Made by a program: the position numbers and the translations under genes. This document shows positions 30,876 to 31,386 of a stretch of 31,386 nt of DNA, in pieces (the stretch's first letter is position 1; every line of letters starts with the position of its first letter). Under the pieces are notes generated by a model. The model searched no databases and was not told where the DNA came from. It was given only the letters and a program-made list of their open reading frames with translations. This DNA is from SFWF01 sp045539095 (GTDB lineage Bacteria; Bacillota; Clostridia; Oscillospirales; Acutalibacteraceae). The stretch spans positions 1 to 31,386 of the forward strand of contig JAZQER010000005.1 of NCBI GenBank assembly GCA_045539095.1, read 5' to 3'.

Positions 30876-31386
30876 ATGTATTACGGAGATATAAAAAACT
30901 GTGATATTGCAAACGGAGAGGGTGTTCGTGTCACTCTCTTCGTTTCGGGTTGCACCAATCGGTGCGAGGGTTGTTTTCAGCCCCAGACCTGGGACTTCTC
31001 GTACGGTCAGCCGTTTACTCGCGAGACCGAGGACAAAATAATCGAGATGTTAAAGCCAAGCTATATAAAGGGACTCACCCTCCTCGGCGGAGAGCCCTTT
31101 GAGCCGGATAATCAGCGTGCACTGCTTCCCTTTGTTAAAAGGGTAAAGGAGATTTATCCCAATAAAAACATATGGGCGTTTACTGGCTTCACTTTAGAGC
31201 AGTTATGGGAAAAAGAGCCCCACCCAAGATGTGAAGCTACCGACGAGCTTCTGTATATGATAGATGTGCTCGTCGACGGCAGATTTGAAAAGGATAAGAA
31301 AAACCTTATGCTTAAATTCAGAGGTTCGAAAAATCAGCGTCTTATCGATATGAATGCCACCCGAGAAAATGGCACAATCACACTAT
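30876..31386 (+). CDS. nrdG: Anaerobic ribonucleotide reductase activase (3'-truncated by the window)
   Basis: This open frame begins MYYGDIKNCDIANGEG and runs 170 codons to the window edge without a stop codon. It has the radical SAM CxxxCxxC at Cys26, Cys30 and Cys33 (CTNRCEGCF) and LLGGEPF (SAM binding). NrdG transfers an electron to SAM to create the glycyl radical on NrdD. The usual family length is about 155-180 residues, so only a few residues are missing. The start ATG lies one base after the nrdD stop codon, with AAAGGAAAGGG further upstream in the end of nrdD. Confidence 0.95.
   Translation, partial: MYYGDIKNCDIANGEGVRVTLFVSGCTNRCEGCFQPQTWDFSYGQPFTRETEDKIIEMLKPSYIKGLTLLGGEPFEPDNQRALLPFVKRVKEIYPNKNIWAFTGFTLEQLWEKEPHPRCEATDELLYMIDVLVDGRFEKDKKNLMLKFRGSKNQRLIDMNATRENGTITL

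Noticed and set aside
1..31386. CRISPR arrays, tRNA or rRNA genes, transposases and phage genes
   Set aside because: Scanned for regular short repeats, cloverleaf ends and typical protein motifs; none was found.

Overview
The window looks like a chromosomal segment of a strictly anaerobic, low-to-mid-GC Clostridia bacterium, most likely an uncultured gut member of the Oscillospiraceae/Ruminococcaceae. The evidence is a class III (anaerobic) ribonucleotide reductase with its activase, a SCIFF ranthipeptide locus, a tetrahydrofolate riboswitch on an ECF folate transporter gene, a clostridial enoate-reductase-type flavoprotein, and Firmicutes-style Shine-Dalgarno sites throughout. No tRNA, rRNA, CRISPR array, transposase or phage gene is visible. 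The window reads as ordinary chromosome with several compact operons.

Layout. Positions 41-4788 hold a six-gene minus-strand operon with a good promoter (4788-4760) and a strong terminator (78-41): NUDIX hydrolase, RING-like/zinc-ribbon membrane protein, zinc-ribbon DUF2628-like membrane protein, YjjG-type HAD phosphatase, TVP38/VTT membrane protein and a KDPG aldolase with a C-terminal VOC-like domain. Almost every junction overlaps or nearly touches. Divergently, positions 4856-9033 carry the SRP RNA gene, then dnaX-ybaB-recR, a small hairpin-rich repeat, a DUF896 protein and a D-2-hydroxyacid dehydrogenase. Positions 9093-11774 are a minus-strand operon under a THF riboswitch: folT-like ECF S component, COG2509 flavoprotein and a ProX/YbaK-type tRNA-editing protein.

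Positions 11906-14561 encode tagaturonate reductase and altronate dehydratase (galacturonate catabolism). The KDPG aldolase at the left edge could supply the last step of that pathway. A first GreA homologue follows. Positions 15265-18975 are the SCIFF precursor, an attenuator-like hairpin, the SCIFF radical-SAM maturase, a 73-residue membrane protein, a GT-C glycosyltransferase and an ADP-ribose-pyrophosphatase-like NUDIX protein. Positions 19042-22937 are a minus-strand pair, a MacB-topology ABC transporter with a very large extracytoplasmic domain and a PHP histidinol phosphatase.

Positions 22964-26909 form a self-contained unit: a perfect-consensus promoter overlapped by a palindrome, an FMN/FAD/[4Fe-4S] enoate-reductase-like protein, the large and small subunits of an aconitase X enzyme, and a strong terminator. 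Positions 26986-28540 hold a second greA with a palindromic leader and two unrecognised membrane proteins. The window ends with nrdD and a 3'-truncated nrdG behind a consensus promoter and an NrdR-box-like palindrome.

The most noteworthy items are the aconitase X plus enoate-reductase pair, which reads as a possible dehydrate-then-reduce pathway; a SCIFF peptide in which both residues of the characterised thioether crosslink appear to be replaced by Ser; the THF-riboswitch operon carrying two genes with no obvious folate role; and the operator-like palindromes at positions 22964, 27043 and 28635.
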